Shown here: positions 20,389-31,752 of the stretch, piece after piece
Numbering within the stretch: the stretch's first letter is position 1
Layout of the letters: the number at the start of each line of letters is the position of its first letter
Source of the DNA: Capronia americana
Lineage: Eukaryota; Ascomycota; Eurotiomycetes; Chaetothyriales; Herpotrichiellaceae
Reading direction: 5' to 3'
Assembly: GCA_016110215.1 (NCBI GenBank)
Contig: JADWQD010000008.1
Coordinates: 1,302,001 to 1,366,000, forward strand
Length of the DNA: 64,000 nt
Notes under the pieces: model-generated
The model's database searches: none
The model's input: only the letters and a program-made list of their open reading frames with translations
What the model was told of the DNA's origin: nothing
Translations under genes and position numbers: made by a program

Positions 20389-22072
20389 CTAGTCACCGAA
20401 CCCCTCCCAGCTCTCGGTCGTGTCGGAGGGAGCAATATTGTCAGAGCCCACCCTACCAGATGCTGAGCGAATGAAGCAGCATACGAAGAATCCCATGGTT
20501 CCTTCCGAATCTCCAGGATGGCAGCGGATGCAGGCTTCGAGCTCCTCCTCGTTCAAAATCCGTCCAGCAGTCTGTGCCTCACTTGCCATCATTTCTGACT
20601 TGGAAACGCCTCGATGCTGCCACACGCTCAAACCAGGCACTTGGTCTTCCCGCCGTAACAACTGCCACCCTCGTTCCCTCGCCACTTGGGACGCGAGAAT
20701 CCGAGCCACAACGGCCTCGTTTTCTTCCACGTGTACAGAACAGGTCGAGTATGTGACTCGAACGGCTGCGGGGAAACAAAGAGCATGCTCGACGATTCTA
20801 GTTTGTAGATTGGACAGTTTCTGCAGTCTTGTCTTGTCAACTGCGACTTCTCTCGTCTCCTCGGGTTGATTTGAGTCTTCTGTCATAGACTGGATACGCG
20901 TTGCGCCGCCATGGTCTCTTTTCCTCTTTCTCGAGGACTTTGGCTCTCTGTTAATCTCTGACTGTTGAGCTCGGGGGTTGTCAGGTAGCGCCAGAGTGGG
21001 GATGTCTTCACGCCCGACGATGCCACTCCCAGAGCAACTCGGATCAAGAAGGAAATGCGTCACCTTGTTGTACTGCTCATCATGAGGATCTAGTGTTAGA
21101 AAGTCACACTCCGGCTTCAGCGACACAGCATCTGCCCCACACCGCTCCATCATGGTCTTCAGGGTGTTCGACCGACTTCTATCCCGCTCACATGCATAGA
21201 TCTTCTTCTTATTCGTTCTTCCTCCTTTTGCAAGCAAAGCCGCAAGATGAGATGTCTTGTTCCCTGGCGCCGCACAGCCGTCGATGCACTCACCAACAGA
21301 GGCAAGTTCGTCGTCGTCCCCGATTAACAGGTACGCAGGAAAGCAAGAAGCTTTGTCTTGAAGAATCAACTTCCCGTCTTTGTAGGATTGTGTTTTCGTC
21401 ATGTCAACCTCGGGGGGCAAAGCGATGAGGTCCGGAATGCTGCGGTCAATCGCGAGCACTTTCTCAGTCCCCGGTAACCCTACAACTTCGGCAACGCCTG
21501 CGTCGGTTCTGTAGCCTTTGAAGGTTGTAGCAAATTCCTGCTCAAGGCAGGACTTTAAGGTGTTGATCCTAGCCCATCGTGGCTGCGCTCGTTGTGCAGA
21601 CGGCTTTCCAGCCAAAAGAAGCCGTTTCAGCTCATGTAGCGAGGCACACCTCCTCCGCAGCCGCGCTTTGGTAGCCTCAGCCTGCAGCCGTGCTTTATGC
21701 CGCTCGATCGCTTGACGGAGAGGATGCGCCGAGGGTGCCGCAAGGCCATTTTTTGAGAATACGTGATCATGGACCAGGAGCAACGAAAGAATTGGAGTCA
21801 ACTATTGGCCAGGGCCAAATGGCTAGGTCAGTCAGCAGTGACACGAAGAACGACAGGAATCCTTGTCGAACCTTTGGTTCTTGAGCCAAAAGACCCGCAT
21901 TGTCAATGACCTCCTTGAGAAACTGATCATATTTCGCGGTCTCAGAGATCAGCGCATAGATGTGCGCCGGTTTAGACTTGAGTCCGAGCTTGTTGTTATA
22001 GATCCGTGATCTGAGAGACCCATCTTGCGCCGCCGTCGTCAGGACCGCGGCGGCATCGTAGTAAAGAGACAT
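20389..22072 (-). CDS. rcm1: Rcm1/NSUN5-type 25S rRNA (cytosine-5) methyltransferase
   Basis: Two exons, 22072-21872 and 21801-20389, with a 70-nt intron (donor GTTCGA, acceptor CCAATAG), phase 0, 537 residues. The N-terminus MSLYYDAAAVL and 'RIYNNKLGLKSKPAHIYAL' segment are typical of the Rcm1/NSUN5 branch, and exon 2 continues with LTPILSLLLVHD. The NOL1/NOP2/Sun methyltransferase core shows the SAM-binding GCAAPGNKTSHLA, the motif DPSCSGSGIV (release Cys) and TYSTCSVHVEENE (nucleophile Cys). Rcm1 methylates a cytosine of large-subunit rRNA in the nucleolus. A basic Lys/Arg insert (KSSRKRKRDHGG) may aid nuclear import. It is divergent from a GNAT gene with a shared 308-base promoter. Confidence 0.9.
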
Positions 22073-22380
22073 TGGCAACACTGGAGCCAGTGTCAGGTGT
22101 GGTGCAGGTGCTGTGAGTTTGTGCGAGAGAGCAAGATCAGTTCTGGAGGGTGAATCAGCCAATCACAAGCCTCGAGAGCCTTCGATATCAGCCTCGGCCA
22201 AATTTCGCCCTTTTGCTACTTTTGAATTCGACCGAGTCCTAGGGCGCGCTTAGTGGAGGAACAGCATGAAAATCAATCGTCTTGGCGGTCCTCGGGAAGA
22301 CATCAAAAGTACGAAGTGTCAGGCTAAGGTGTGAGCTGTTCGGGCATTGCGTGGACAAGACATTCCTACAGGCTCAGGTC
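22073..22380. promoter_or_regulatory. Divergent promoter rcm1 / GNAT gene
   Basis: 308 bases between two start codons facing away from each other. It contains a CCAAT box in CCAATCA context at 22159-22163, the binding consensus of the Hap2/3/5 (AnCF) complex. That this box drives either gene is inference. Confidence 0.45.
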
Positions 22381-22959
22381 ATGGCGCAGTCTGGGTACAA
22401 GGTTGCGATGCTACCGCCTCCTGGTGATATCGTCGCTCCGAATGGCTTTCCGGCAGATCCCCGACCGAAGAACGCACCCGGCATATTCCTGGATGCTATG
22501 GACGTACGCATCAAGGTCTTTTGCGACGAGCAGAACTGTGCCCTCGAGCCAGAGCTGGACGAGGATGACCCTCGATCGTGGCACTGGGTTGCCTACCGTA
22601 CGACCGAGTCAGGTGAAGAGGAGCCTGTCTCTGTCATCCGGATCGTCCCTCCGCCACATGGTCCCCATCCCAATGGCTTTAGCGATCCGGATGAAGAGCC
22701 ATATGTCAAGCTAGGGCGCGTCGCAACAAAGGCCAACCACAGAGGGAAAGGGCTAAGCCGGCTTCTGACCGAGGAGGCTTTCCAATGGCTTGCCGCACAT
22801 AAGAATGAAGTTGCAGCCGGCTACGCTGGCCTAGTTCTTTGTCACGCTCAGGTATCTGTGGAGAAGATGTATGCAAAGTTGGGGTTTGTCACCGACGAAA
22901 GATTGGGCCGCTGGGATGAAGAAGGGATCGAACACCTCGGCATGTGGAAACGCGTGTAA
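22381..22959 (+). CDS. GNAT-family N-acetyltransferase
   Basis: 192 residues from ATG 22381 (MAQSGYKVAMLPP). The frame is open for 33 more codons upstream but has no ATG there. The acetyl-CoA pocket motif is seen in GRVATKANHRGKGLSRLL (R/Q-x-x-G-x-G/A form: HRGKGL). The fold continues with LVLCHAQVSVEKMYAKLGFV, the usual GNAT C-terminal 'a...Y.k.GF' segment, and 'RIKVFCDEQNC' near the N-terminus resembles the V-F-x-x-E-Q strand of small-molecule acetyltransferases. The substrate cannot be read from sequence; amino-sugar or amine acetylation would fit. A CTACAG just before the ATG could be an acceptor of a 5'-UTR intron. Confidence 0.82.
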   Translation: MAQSGYKVAMLPPPGDIVAPNGFPADPRPKNAPGIFLDAMDVRIKVFCDEQNCALEPELDEDDPRSWHWVAYRTTESGEEEPVSVIRIVPPPHGPHPNGFSDPDEEPYVKLGRVATKANHRGKGLSRLLTEEAFQWLAAHKNEVAAGYAGLVLCHAQVSVEKMYAKLGFVTDERLGRWDEEGIEHLGMWKRV

Positions 22960-25204
22960 GAAAGGGTGCAGGCTACGCTCACCGCGAGGCTGCCGTGCGC
23001 ATTGATGCAGCCTATTACTTAATCCTCGGTAGAGGACGCGTCAACCTGAGAGCGATCAGTTAACATGAATGGACATCGATGCATTGGTCAGCCACTTGCA
23101 GGTTGAGGTTGTGAAAGTGCAACAAAGTTTCGTGGTCACCCGACGAAACGAGCCTCGAAAACATTCATGGCCGAGATCGTTCCCACACGCACCACGTGGT
23201 ACTGGGTACAGCAGGCGAATATCCAGCAATTGCAGGAAAAGCAGTCCTTTGGACGCTTCGAGCACCCTTACTTCACCATGCAGACAGCATGGTAGCGACC
23301 CATGATGGGGCAGCAACAGGGATTCCAGGTGTTTACGAGATGAGATGGTCAATATCAGGTCCGGAATGTCGCCCGTGGACAAGAAATGCCACCAGGATCG
23401 GGTTGCTTTTGCAGGTCGGTAGTATGCACCGTCCATCACGGCTCAAATCCAGCTGCAACATGGGCGAGTTACCACCTACCTGTTATGGCGAGGATGAATG
23501 GTGAGGGTGGAGCCAGCCCGCAGATCGTATGTCTTGCCCTGAACTCTCGTCTCGGACGGCGATCGTGTGTTCTGGACCGAAGGGCTAATTCTCTTTGCTT
23601 TGTCGCTATTGCTGAGCGTACGAGTAAAATAGACTCTGCACTAGCTGTCATAGTCGTTCCGGCACCTGATATAACCGAGGAACTCTGAGATCCACTGGGA
23701 GACGTGGGAGCGTCTGTCAATTCTCGCGCGTACTGGTTACTGCATGTACAGATTTGTCATATATCGTTATACATAGGCCTCGCCCGGCCTTTTCGCCTTG
23801 ACAGATCCGCTTCCAAGGTTCCGATTAGCTTCAAGTTCCCCTCCTTGTTGTCAAGAAAATAAGAGGTTGGATCGCCCATGTCGAATCGCTGTACTATCCC
23901 TAGTCGTTAGTCAGGGATTACTTAACCTGTACCTGGGCCTGGGAGAGTCAGCCCACCTCATTGCATCCTGTGGAGTATGACCTAGAGCTATACCGTAACC
24001 AGCGTGTGGTTGAGCAGCCCAGGCAAAATTAAGAGGTCTAGTCCAACTGATTACAAACGGGACTCCATATCCAAGGCGCTAGAGCTGGGCAAGGCCTCCA
24101 ATCTTTGGAACAACCAGGTGGAATGGGATGAGTTCCGTTCCAAAAGTGCCGATCGTCATATGCCGCTGGAGGGGATCCATTCAACAGGCTGTCTGACAAC
24201 GTTGCAAATGTGTCCAACTTGTCGGAGGACTGCAATTGGGGAGGCCGCCCGCTGTCGGCGCAAAAGGAGCCTTTGTTCTATGGCATATCGGTGATCTAAA
24301 AAGATACGGCTGCAAAGTATGAACCTGGTCATCGTCGAGAGAAGGGCGTTGGAAAAGCGGGAATTTTGAGGCGGAAGCGCGCTCTCTGTTCCCCAGGCTG
24401 ATCGACTTGTGTCCACATGCTTGTGGGCGTGCTTCCACACGGGAGGCCGCGCAGCAAGGTTCGCATGGTTCTGCTGAATTGTTGCATAAACGAACACATT
24501 CAACTGTTGGTTATCTTGAAGTGTCTTCCACAGCACACCCCGTAGCAGTGATGGTAGGACAAAAAATGTCGAATTCAAGTCGCAAATCCTTCTCGAACAG
24601 ACTTCTTGATGCCCATCATCTTAAGGCTACCCCGCCAATCGTCTCCGTTCTTTACTAGGTCATCCTTTCCTTGCGGGGAACCCAATGAGAATGAGATAGG
24701 GCTTAGAAGGTGTGCTCGAATTGGTGGTGAATCTTCGAGACCGTGCTGGTAAGTCTGTAGGGCTTGCATTCTTGCGCAGCCCGACAAAAGGGGAGCAGGT
24801 AACTCTGCTGCCAAGATAGACCGGAACGTCCAACCCTACCTGCCGGCTCTCTTCATCGTGCCACCAATTTAGTGCTGTGCAGTGCAGCTCGAAGTGTTTT
24901 TGCTGCTACGTTGCTGGCCGATGCAGGGACGTTCTTGTGAATACTTCGATGTTAGGGGAAAAGCCTGGTGAAAGTGGCAGAGGCCTCAGCATAGACTGTG
25001 AGAATCTTCAAAAGATGTGAGAACCCCTTCAAAGGCCAAACAAGTGCTCACGAGGAACGGATTTCTCGTAGCCAAGAGATCATTGCTTAGGTGTGGCTCT
25101 CTTAGGCGCTGCATGCTTCGGAAGAACCAGGGCACATATGTACAAGTTTTGCCATTGTTGCCTCACTCTTGCCTCTCTATCATCGACTCGTGATTTGATG
25201 CGGC
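22960..25204. other. Intergenic region, no supportable gene
   Basis: 2.2 kb. Frames are short and overlapping, with no motif I recognise. A Cys/Arg-rich patch near 24210-24285 (CPTCRRT...CRRKRSLC) does not have zinc-cluster spacing. It may include the 3' UTRs of both flanking genes, which converge here. Confidence 0.5.
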
Positions 25205-25678
25205 TTAGAACTCGCTGATCGTGTCACCCCTGAGCTTCGCCCGCATGTCCCATTTACCCTGTTCAAGACAATCATGCCATCAGCTTAACCCCCTCAGCCC
25301 CGAGAGCGACCAATTGCACTTACGTCTGTTTTTGCGAACGCGTAGCCGACAACTGAAGGTACGAATATGGCGTACATGAAGGAAATGAAAGCTGTTCGAG
25401 GTGTCCAGCGGAAATATCTCCATCGTTCTTTGTTCAGCTCTGAAACTCTGTCAGCTTGATGCCTCTTGCAAGCCCGTCAAACTGCCCCCGCGAAGCGACA
25501 ACTACCAGAACCGGGGGTTTTGAGGAACGTCGTCTCCGGTCGGGAAGGGTCACGTACGGTACATTTTCTCGAGAGCGGGATCATGGCGAAGAGCTGTAGA
25601 ATGCCCATAGTCAGTCTCATATCTTCAGCGGCTTCTAGAACAGAGCTCCTTGATGGACGTACGTGTTGGCCCAGCCAT
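25205..25678 (-). CDS. NADH:ubiquinone oxidoreductase (complex I) NDUFB4/B15-like accessory subunit
   Basis: Four small exons assembled by hand: 25678-25663, 25593-25558, 25439-25324 and 25258-25205. Introns are 69, 118 and 65 nt, with donors GTACGT, GTACGT and GTAAGT and acceptors TCTACAG, TTTCAG and GAACAG. The product is 73 residues with consistent phase and a TAA stop. It starts MAGPTPLRHDPALEKM, continues RWRYFRWTPRTAF, has one membrane segment (about 34-52, ISFMYAIFVPSVVGYAF), and ends GKWDMRAKLRGDTISEF. This is the pattern of fungal NDUFB4-like subunits (YFRFTPRTA...EGKWDLRGKRKGD). It would sit in the inner mitochondrial membrane arm of complex I. The exons are too short to show up as ORFs. 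All junctions await transcript proof. Confidence 0.85.
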
Positions 25679-26220
25679 GATTGAGAGCCGTGTGGCAGTG
25701 GACGTTGATGTGGTTAGCTCTGGACCGTCCTGCGATGTTGAGGTGTCAACCGTAGATGATGGAGTTGAGTTTCACAGATGTGGCTGGTGATCTTGCTTGG
25801 CGTGGCGGTGCGTGCTTCCTCAGAAGCAGCTTGCAGATCGCAGTCCAAAGACATTTGGGATCTACGCAAGTCTCATCGAGCATGCGAGCTACCTAATTGT
25901 CTTGTATCGATCGGTATTGATTGATTGACTCTTTCCTGTTTCTTTGACAGAACAGCCACCGGATCATTCGCATCCTCTCGTGCACATATCTTGGGGCGGC
26001 CCTGGATTCTACGCTACGTAGAGCAAGTGGCTCACCTGTGAGACCGCTTACCAGTTCCTCGCGCTCAGTAAGCACCTTCGCCCGTAGCTGAGATTTATTA
26101 CTTTCGGCCCGAGTCTACAACAGAGCCCCAATCACAGAGAGGCTTTCGCTTACCTGCAGTCAACGCGAAAGTACCGTCCGCAGAGCCACGGTGCCAGACG
26201 CATCGCACCTTAGCTGAGCA
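25679..26220. other. Divergent promoter region NDUFB4-like / GST
   Basis: 542 bases between two start codons facing away from each other. No TATA or CCAAT box seen. An A/T-rich patch with TTGATTGATTGACTC lies near 25917-25930. Confidence 0.5.
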
Positions 26221-27092
26221 ATGGGAGAGCCAAAAATCACTCTTCATTGGTGAACATCCTTGATGGTACTCCACTGATAGGTGGACATATGTATACTGAC
26301 ATCGGCCAGGCTCGAGGTTTCTCGCTCTCACAGGATCTTGTGGCTGTTCGAGGAGCTTGGGGTTCCTTACGAGCTTAAAACCTACAAACGAACTAGGGAT
26401 CGGCTTGCCCCTCCGGAGTTGAAAGAAGTACACCCGCTCGGCAAGTCCCCCGTTGTCACTATTGAGATCCCGGGCTCTGCCACGCCCATAGTGCTTGCTG
26501 AGTCCGCAGCGATAGTGGAATACTTCTGCGACTACTATGATGGCAAAGGGAAAGCCCTGGTCCCAGCGCGATACAGAGCTGGTAAAGAGGGTCTGATTGG
26601 AGGCGAGACCGAGTCATGGCTGCGATACAGAATGCTCATGCACTACGCCGAGGGCAGCATCATGCCATTGATGCTTGTATCACTGATCGTGGGAAGTAGG
26701 GTTTGGCCTCACCATTGTCGCATCTGGCACTCACAGCAGCAGGTATCCGAAATGGGCCGGCCCCACCCTTCCTCAAGCCCATGACAAACGGTGTCGCGGG
26801 CAGGATTGAGTCATCCTTTCTGCACAAGAACCTCAAGTCTCATTACGACTTTCTTGAGGGCCAACTCGCAACTTCTCCTGATGGCGGGGCCTACTGCTGC
26901 GGCAGCGACCTCACAGCTGCGGATATCATGCTCTCCTTTCCGCTCGAAGCCGGTCAGATTCGGTCGGGGTTCACGCAGAGCCAGTACCCAAAGATTTGGG
27001 CTTATGTCGATCGGATCCATCGAAGAGACGCGTACAAACGTGCTGTTGCCAAAATTGTGGAGGTGGAAGGTGATTTCAAGGCGGTGCTGTAA
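26221..27092 (+). CDS. Glutathione S-transferase
   Basis: Three exons, 26221-26249, 26310-26695 and about 26740-27092, giving 255 residues. The 29-nt first exon, MGEPKITLHW, joins across a 60-nt intron (GTGAAC...GGCCAG) to LEVSRSHRILWLFEELG, completing the thioredoxin-like GST N-domain with its GKSPVV (cis-Pro) and E-S-A-A-I-V-E-Y motifs. The second intron starts GTAGGG at 26696 and ends in a triple tandem acceptor (ACAGCAGCAG, AGs ending at 26736, 26739 and 26742), so 254-256 residues are possible. The C-domain has CGSDLTAADIMLSFPLEAG. It conjugates glutathione to electrophiles or acts as a peroxidase in the cytosol. It resembles the fungal GST group seen in stress defence. Confidence 0.87.
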
Positions 27093-27870
27093 GAGACTGC
27101 TACAATCTGGAGGCTTGCGAATAGAGGAACACTCGCGTAGGGAGTAGACGCCTCGCCGTTGTCACCTGGGACCAGTGCAGGGGCCGGACAATCGGTGTGT
27201 TCGTGCAGTAATACAGTCGTATAGATGAAGCGAATCACCCGAAGCGGAGAAGACTTCTGTACCCCGGCCATGCCAGCACCCGGCAAAAACACGAATCTGG
27301 AGTATTTGGCTCGCATCTTCGGAAGAGTGCGCACGTACGTTCCATATCCTTTCGCCCTATGAATATGGAAAGTCGCGACGCTGGAGTATCGCAGGGACGG
27401 GCCCACGCCGGTTTGGCCCCGCTCCTTAAGCGAGCGGCTCAAGAGTGTTGGCCAATACGTATATGAAGATTGTATGGAGGACTTCAGCCCTGGCTGCTTA
27501 TTATCTGACCGGGTTTCACATCTTGTCTAGGGCTGAAATTCGGCAGGGCGGGATCTGAGATTACTGACTTCAGCCGCAATGGCGCTTTGGGGATGGGTTG
27601 TGAGGACAGGCTGCGCGCCTCTTTCGACACTATAGGGGCCAAATGTGCGGAGGAGATGCCATTCAGGGCTTAAGCCGTATTGAGTCAAACATTGTGTCTG
27701 GGCTTTGGGCGCGGTCATGCTATGCTGAGGATCATGACCCCCGTGGGCGTGACTACTTGGATGACGAAGTGCAGATATATAAGACGCATCGACGTGGACA
27801 GATAGAGGCATACGGGGGAGTCTGGCGCGCCCCAATGTTCTGCCACACGAAGAACAAATAGCACAAGCTG

Positions 27871-27888
27871 GAGCTTGAGCTTGAGCTT
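27871..27888. repeat. (GAGCTT)3 hexanucleotide repeat
   Basis: Three exact units; a related AGCTTGAGCTTGAG lies near 52600. No function is apparent. Confidence 0.7.
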
Positions 27889-28445
27889 GGTCCTGCATAT
27901 ACGGACCCCGGTCTCTCGCACGGTTTTCGGTGTGTATCCAGGACAAGCTCCGCAGCCTCCTGCATACCTCATCCCATCCCGCACAGCATCGAATCGATAG
28001 CCAGTGGCCCGGACCGCCGACGGACAGCACTGCTTTCGTCTTCTGACTTTCTCGCTTTCGCAGCCCATTTCGGAGGCTGTTGTGCGAAAATCCCAGACTG
28101 AAAAATAAGACTTCGCGCCCAGGAACCACCACGCACGTCATCCTCCCTCCGCGAGCCTCGGTTAGCACGGGCTTGCAGAGTCGGTGGTGCGCGTCAGTCG
28201 ACGTCAGAGGGTTCGCGCTCTCCAGCTCTCGAACATCACTCTCCTCGCCAAGCAGGCACGGCAGGACAGAGCTTGATGTCGGGCAGCGGTCCTTGACTTG
28301 CTCGCTTGGTCGACGCCTCCCTGCAGACGGCAGACCTTAAACGCACGATCCGGGGGCGTGTCATCTCGGCGAATCTTTCTACGGTGGTCACTGTGCACAG
28401 AGCTTCACGCCCCGCACTGCAGCGAGGAGTGTATAGTCAGTACGT

Positions 28446-29072
28446 ATGATCTTGATCACCATAAGCATCTCCCTTTCATCATCCGGATTCCTGTTTTTCC
28501 CCTCCACATCTCACATCTCCGACCCGACACTGACTTCAATGGCGCCGGCTCTTGGTAATCGGCATGCGTCACAAGACTCGTCCCAGGAGACTTGTCAGCC
28601 CGCCGTAGCCAATAGAGCCGCGGCCATTGCAATGACTCAGGGCTTACTCATCGCACAGTTCAGCCAAGATCTTGCGCTCCTGGCATCTCGAGCTGGTAGT
28701 GAGGCCGCAAAGAGTCCGCCAGAGAGACACCGGCCGCCGCCAAAGCCTCCTGGGTGCTGCCGCCAAACCTACTCGAGCGCGTCGAGTTTCCCGAGCCTTC
28801 TGAAAAGACTGCCCCCCCCCGACCCACCGCTCGCCCCGACACAGAGGACGCGCCCCATAGCCGATGGTCCCCTCGTGGGCACCCCTACTGCGTACGTAGT
28901 CGCGGCATTCGGCGGTAAGACCGTGCGCTGTTGTAGGCGCTGGCGCTGGTACCGGCACCGCGTTAAGCTCGCCGCTGCTCGAAAGCCCATGCAGCGCGCG
29001 AGGTGCTGCGGGAGTGGCAGGAGTTGTGGGCTGATTGCTGAGCGTGTACCCAAAAGGGTCATTTCATTCTGA
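28446..29072 (+). other. Upstream open reading frame in frame with the tandem-BTB CDS
   Basis: ATG 28446 opens 208 codons that end at TGA 29070-29072. The next in-frame ATG, at 29076, starts the BTB protein. The translated sequence is Ala/Pro/Arg-rich with no recognisable domain, so it is more likely leader RNA than a real protein. It would be a strong translational obstacle if the transcript starts upstream of 28446. Confidence 0.3.
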
Positions 29073-29075
29073 GTG

Positions 29076-31752
29076 ATGACGGACCCACACCCAACATTCG
29101 ACCTTGACCGCAATCATGTCAGTTATTCGGATACGACGACGGACACCAACTTGGATTCCCCAGCCATCTCCATTTCGTCCATGCCCGGTAACAGTGCAGG
29201 GCGACGTGTTACCGCTGCGAATGGTCCCGGCCCAGGCTCTAAAGCTACTAATCACCCCAGTGCTGCCTACACCACCGTCTCTCACCCTTATGCCGAGCCT
29301 GCTGACGCCGCTAATCCTTCCCCTGACACGCGACCTTTCTTTCTCCCAGAGGATTTAGAGTACCATACCGTCAGTGTACACGATACCGACCCTCGAGCGG
29401 CTGCCTCCACCGAGCCCACTAGCTATACCCTAGGCGTCCCAAGCTTTGGCTCGCAGCCCTGGGTCGCTCCTTCTGGACCTTTTCTCGATTTCGCGCCTCA
29501 GCCAATATATGAGCCGACGGGTGAGTTGCTGCACGAGCACATTCACCACTTCGACGAGTTCGACGTCCCTTCCCTTTCGAGGTTCCCAGCTGCCGTCTCC
29601 ACCACTCCGAAGAATCCGCCACTACCGCCCACGAGCACCTCGGCCGACGTGGCCACCACCGCCAATGGTACTGGCTCGGTCACGGCCTTTGTCCCGCCCT
29701 TGCTCCCTCGATCTGCCCTGAAACGAAAGCCGAGCTCGACTGCCTCGACGCCAACCGACTCTTCCGTCGACAAGAAAGTCCGAGTGCTCTCCAGACCTGG
29801 TCCCGACCCTGCCGTTGCAACGAACCGTTCGGTCACCTTTGAGCGGATGTCAGGCGTCGGTCCAACGTCGCCTGATGAAGGATCTATCACTTCTGAGCTC
29901 CCAGCTGGCTCCCGGGCGCCTCCCGGTGCAGCTGCCGGCAACAGGAGGACTCGTCAGTCTTCCGGCTCGACCCCTAGACCATCAGTACTTCCATCTGCCT
30001 CGTCGCAAAGTTCAACTCGCGGGAGAGGGACGCGCGTGTCGTCAGGGCATCCGCCGTCGATCCTCCCGCCGGAGAAGGTCTTCCCCATCCAGATCGGGTC
30101 AGATCTGTTCCGTTTGTCAGGCGCCTCAATCTCGTCCGATGGTATGGATACAGTCCCAGGCGGAGGGCGAGCGACCGGGCTGACGTGGTGAACAGCGCCA
30201 TCCTACTTTACCCAGTTCTTCGAGGAACAAATCCGACAAAATGAGGAGTCTGGCGGCGTCAGGACGCTGTACATCGACCGAGACCCAGCCACCTTTCGAG
30301 ACGTGGCCCGGCATCTACAAGGTTCGACTTCTGCCCTCCCTCCCGGTGGTGTCGTTGTGGTACTGACTGCTGTGGAGGCTACTACGTCAAACCTGTCGAC
30401 GGAAGCCATTTCGTGAAACTCTTCGCCGATGCTCAATTCTACAGCTGTAGGTACACGCGGGCTTGCTGCGGTTGGAAGCTGATCTTTCTACAGTACCCCG
30501 TCTGATCGATCAGCTATTCGAGTCGGAGATCTTCATTCAGATTGGCGAGCGCCATTTCCAGATCCCGAAAGACATCTTCTCAGAACCTGGAAACTCACCC
30601 AACTTCTTCTCCCTAGGGTTCGCCGTCTTCTTCTCGACGCCCGGCGAAGTCTTCCCGGGCCTTGACCGCCGGGGACTTCTCCGTCCACCGTCTATAACTC
30701 CGCCGTATGTTCCCGGGCGGTCGGCGGAAATCTTCGCAGAATTATTACATCTACTACGAGGCTACCCTCTCCATATCCGAAACGAATCGCATCGAACTGA
30801 GCTCCTACGAGACTGCCGCTATTTCCATCTGCGAGGCTTAGAGCAGAAGATCATTGCGCACGAGATCAGCTACAATCTGGAGCGGCAGAAACACGAGATT
30901 TGTCTGCGACTGGAAGACGTCAAACCCTCGGGCGTCTCCTACACCCGCGACGACTCACTCGGCGAGAAGCCGACCACTGGAGGATGGGTTTACTACGCGA
31001 GACCATTTGTAGACGACACCTCGTATGAGATGGTGGTGGAGATCGGGTCTGAGAGCACTGTGCTGGACCTGACCGACATGAGGGCGGATCTGCACGGGCT
31101 GGCGAAAGCTCGAGTGTCGTCGTTGTTCCAGGTTGTGGCGAACAAGATGAATTTGCCGACGAACGCCCCGCTGGGGCTGATGATGCTGTCGGGAGGAAGG
31201 TCTTCGCAGTCAGCCAGTCCCGGACACACGCCTTTGAGCGAAGACCGGGTGAAAGTGCGCTTCGAGCCTGCAACAGACATCAAACTGGACGGGGAGAGCT
31301 TTGAGATCGACTGGGACAGTCCGGCGGGGCAGGTCATGCAGCATGGGCCTTCAACCGCACCCAGCGAATCCGAGTCGGAGTCCGACGTGATGAGCGAAGG
31401 GACAACGGCCAAACCCGGCCCTTCCATTGCTGGCGGCCAACAGCGGCGACCTCAAACACGACAGATGCCAGCAGGAGCACCCTCTCATCCAGGAGCGGCA
31501 CGCGGATCCCTACCTGTGCCCCCAATTCAGACGACCAGACTTTCTGCGCCATCCACGAAGAAGAGGAAACGGCAGAGCAGTCAAGGGGAACTTGGGGAGT
31601 GGATAATTCGAACCGGACAGTGGCGATTGCGAGTGCAACCTAATTCCCAGGACACGATCCGAGGAGGATTTGAGATCGTCTTCGTCGGAGTCAAAATCGA
31701 CGCCTACTCGAGTGAAAGAGCCAGAAACGCGAGGAGGGGCTTCCTCCAGTGA
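29076..31752 (+). CDS. Tandem BTB/POZ (T1-like) domain protein
   Basis: Four exons, 29076-30141, 30196-30321, 30378-30446 and 30494-31752. All three introns are phase 1, with lengths 54, 56 and 47 nt, and the product is 839 residues. The first ~335 residues are low-complexity Pro/Ser/Thr with a basic patch RSALKRKPSS. The first BTB (about 336-430) begins FPIQIGSDLFRLSG and is completed only by splicing: the junction SSD-A-PSYFTQFF, then HLQG-YYVKP, then AQFYS-LPRLIDQLF. A second BTB-like unit begins IFIQIGERHFQIPKDIFS and ends with YFHLRGLEQKIIAHEI (about 435-550). The C-terminal third contains a folded stretch, an acidic/Ser linker and a conserved-looking end (GEWIIRTGQWRLRVQPN). Proteins of this kind resemble fungal K-tetramerisation (T1) domain proteins. 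The role is unknown, possibly Cullin-3 adaptor or scaffold. Confidence 0.8.

Larger units (their letters stand above)
27093..29075. other. Long intergenic/5' leader region of the tandem-BTB gene
   Basis: About 2 kb. It includes a GAGCTT repeat, a C9 tract at 28812-28820 and a 208-codon upstream frame (see separate entry). No independent gene is supportable. The last kilobase is CT-rich and GC-rich, as expected of a long 5' leader. Confidence 0.5.

Noticed and set aside
24205..24290. Cys/Arg-rich patch suggestive of a zinc cluster
   Set aside because: Spacing of the cysteines does not fit C-x2-C-x6-C and there is no supporting frame.
27527..28168. 213-codon minus-strand frame upstream of the tandem-BTB gene
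   Set aside because: No recognisable domain; the region looks like promoter or leader DNA.
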